6,546 nucleotides of DNA from Chloroflexota bacterium (GTDB lineage: Bacteria > Chloroflexota > Limnocylindria > Limnocylindrales > CSP1-4): positions 1 to 6,546 of the forward strand of contig JAJYMP010000308.1 of NCBI GenBank assembly GCA_021786915.1, written 5' to 3'. Below, one piece after another: positions 5,274-6,546 of this stretch. The position numbers were made by a program, and so were the translations under genes. The notes beneath the pieces are model-generated. The model ran no database searches. It was not told where the DNA came from and was given only the letters and a program-made list of their open reading frames with translations. Each line of letters opens with the position of its first letter. The first letter of the stretch is position 1.

Positions 5274-6359
5274 GTGGGCACTGAGGCCGCCGATACAACC
5301 GCCACGCCGACGCCGAAGGCGTCCTGGCGGCTGGACACCGACAACGGCAGCATGGCGCCGCGCTCGGCGCTGGACGTGCTCATCGACCTGAACGACAAGG
5401 TGACCAGCGGTCGGATCGGGGAGTACCAGCCCGTGCCGCTCGGCTTCACGCCGCTCGACAAGACGATCGGCACCGGCCTGCGGGCCGGCGAGCTGCTCCT
5501 GATCGGCGGCGCCCAGGGGACGGGCAAGACGACGATGGCGCTCCAGATGGCGCGCAACGCCGCCTCCGGAGGCCAGGCGAACGTCCTCTACCTGTGCTTC
5601 GAGCACGACGAGCAGTACCTCCTCAACCGGCTCGTGGCGATGGAATCCGCGCTGGCCCACCTGCCCCACCGGACCGGTGCGATCCAGATCCAGGACGTCC
5701 GCCGGGAGATCCTCGGCACGTGGATGGCCGATGGGAGCGGCCCCTTGCAGCTGGCCGACAACCCGCGCCTCCGACCGAGTCTCGACCGGATCGCGCGCTA
5801 CGGTGAGAATCTGTTCCTGCTGCGCGGCTCCCAGACCGCGAGCACGGTCGACAACGTCCGGCGGCTCGTCCAGCAGCACCGGACGTTGTCGGGCGATCGG
5901 CGCCTGCTCGTCGTCGTCGACTACCTCCAGAAGGTGCCCCAGATCCCGGAGCCGACCTCGGAAACCGAGAAGGTCACCTTCGTCGTCAGCGGGCTCAAGG
6001 ACATCGCCCTTTCCGAAGAGGTCCCGGTGATCGCGATCGTGGCCGCCGACAAGGAGGGGCTGAAGGCGAGCCGGCTGCGCAACTTCCACCTGCGCGGCTC
6101 GTCGGCGATCAACTACGAGGCGGACATCATCCTGATCCTGAACGAGAAGTACAACATCGTGGCCAAGGTGAACATCGAGTTCAACCCCTACCAGGCCCAA
6201 CGCTTCCGGGACTGGATCATCGTCTCGATCGAGAAGAACCGCGGTGGCCAGGACAACGTCGACCTCGAGTTCGAGAAGCACTTCGAGTTCTCCTGCTTCG
6301 ATCCGAACGGTCGGACGGTCCAGGAGAAGCTGATCGAAGAGCGCCTCTACAACGACTGA
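5274..6359 (+). CDS. Stand-alone DnaB-type RecA-fold ATPase
   Basis: The product has 361 residues from GTG 5274. Residues 1-30 are a Thr/Ala/Pro-rich, probably disordered tail. Then the DnaB C-terminal (RecA-like) fold: PLGFTPLDKTIGTGLRAGEL (55-74), Walker A GGAQGTGKTT (78-87, Lys85), a LCFEHDEQYLLNRL segment with the likely catalytic Glu110, Walker B LLVVVDYLQ (211-219, Asp216), the LRGSSAINYEADIILIL segment (273-289, DnaB form LR.SG.IE.DAD), and VSIEKNRGG (317-325), whose Arg323 matches the arginine of the DnaB K.R.G motif. The primase-interacting N-terminal domain of replicative DnaB (about 450 residues) is absent. Lys85 to Asp216 is 131 residues, some 20 longer than I recall for DnaB. It may be a DNA-dependent ATPase in repair or recombination, or a KaiC/RadA-like regulator. 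It is unlikely to be the replicative helicase. The pyrophosphatase gene follows after 10 bases. Confidence 0.85.
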   Translation: MGTEAADTTATPTPKASWRLDTDNGSMAPRSALDVLIDLNDKVTSGRIGEYQPVPLGFTPLDKTIGTGLRAGELLLIGGAQGTGKTTMALQMARNAASGGQANVLYLCFEHDEQYLLNRLVAMESALAHLPHRTGAIQIQDVRREILGTWMADGSGPLQLADNPRLRPSLDRIARYGENLFLLRGSQTASTVDNVRRLVQQHRTLSGDRRLLVVVDYLQKVPQIPEPTSETEKVTFVVSGLKDIALSEEVPVIAIVAADKEGLKASRLRNFHLRGSSAINYEADIILILNEKYNIVAKVNIEFNPYQAQRFRDWIIVSIEKNRGGQDNVDLEFEKHFEFSCFDPNGRTVQEKLIEERLYND

Positions 6360-6369
6360 GCGGGCACCG

Positions 6370-6546
6370 GTGGCACCTCGACCGCATGGCGAGCGGTTCC
6401 CCGAACTCGTCGAGCTGGTGGTCGAGATTCCGCGCGGCAGCCGGAACAAGTACGAGTACGACGAGGAGGCGGGCGTCTTCCGCCTCGACCGCGTCCTCGC
6501 CTCGGCCGTCCACTACAACTTCGACTACGGCTTCGTGGAGGGGACC
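6370..6546 (+). CDS. ppa: Class I inorganic pyrophosphatase, N-terminal 59 residues (3' end outside window)
   Basis: The frame opens with GTG at 6370 and is still open at the window edge. It hydrolyses pyrophosphate to two phosphates with Mg2+, pulling biosynthetic reactions forward, in the cytoplasm. Family landmarks are VVEIPRGSRNKYEYD (glutamate of VEIP, and the lysine and glutamate of NKYEYD, all active-site residues), GVFRLDRVL (arginine of LDR) and HYNFDYGFVEGT (tyrosine of DYG). The Asp cluster (D.DPLD) would come next, outside the window. The usual form of the last motif is HYP.DYGF; Asn-Phe here is a variant. The start was chosen because it is the only in-frame ATG/GTG before the conserved VEIP strand, apart from one (GTG 6418) directly on that strand. 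No strong ribosome binding site is seen and the gene begins 10 bases after the ATPase stop, so coupling is likely. Confidence 0.9.
   Translation, partial: MAPRPHGERFPELVELVVEIPRGSRNKYEYDEEAGVFRLDRVLASAVHYNFDYGFVEGT

Noticed and set aside
5250..6449. Long open frame (399 codons) on the - strand across the ATPase gene
   Set aside because: It is the antisense shadow of a strongly G/C-ending coding frame. The + strand product has clear Walker A, Walker B and DnaB motifs; the - strand translation is Arg/Val/Asp/Leu-rich with no recognisable family.
1..6546. CRISPR array, tRNA or rRNA genes, insertion sequence ends, phage attachment site
   Set aside because: No spaced direct repeats, no tRNA-like cloverleaf or rRNA segments, no transposase or integrase frame were seen; nearly the whole window is accounted for by enzymes on one strand.

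Overview
The window is GC-rich (roughly two-thirds or more G+C by eye), and every supported gene lies on the + strand. Codons mostly end in G or C, starts include GTG, and most genes carry AGGAG-like ribosome binding sites. This fits a high-GC bacterium. The gene set and the DnaB-like ATPase next to pyrophosphatase remind me of GC-rich Chloroflexota or Actinomycetota, but no marker here settles the phylum and that assignment is weak.

Positions 1-5157 look like one catabolic operon, or part of one. In order it holds: the C-terminal three-quarters or so of a DUF917 (S-methyl-thiohydantoin desulfurase-type) protein; an Asp/Glu/hydantoin racemase with both catalytic cysteines; a metalloenzyme resembling M29 aminopeptidases and NicX dioxygenase; a small helical protein resembling DUF6092; a nitroreductase-fold flavoprotein; and an M20 dipeptidase with a complete metal centre. 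From the third gene to the sixth the reading frames touch or overlap, so translational coupling is likely. DUF917 plus a hydantoin racemase points to breakdown of a hydantoin- or thiohydantoin-type cyclic amide, or a related nitrogen heterocycle, with peptidase-like hydrolases further on. The substrate is not proven by the sequence.

Positions 5158-5273 are a short intergenic region with a candidate promoter. After it come a stand-alone DnaB-type RecA-fold ATPase lacking the helicase N-terminal domain (5274-6359) and, 10 bases later, the start of a class I inorganic pyrophosphatase that runs off the window. This pair looks like ordinary chromosomal background with very strict GC-ending codon use.

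Three things stand out. (1) A perfect 32-base palindrome at 2894-2925 lies inside the small DUF6092-like gene. (2) The nitroreductase reading frame runs 107 bases into the peptidase gene, but a one-base change in a C6 tract at 3731-3736 would restore a compact junction. (3) Codon use changes sharply inside the peptidase gene near 4405, suggesting that the genes to its left have a different history.
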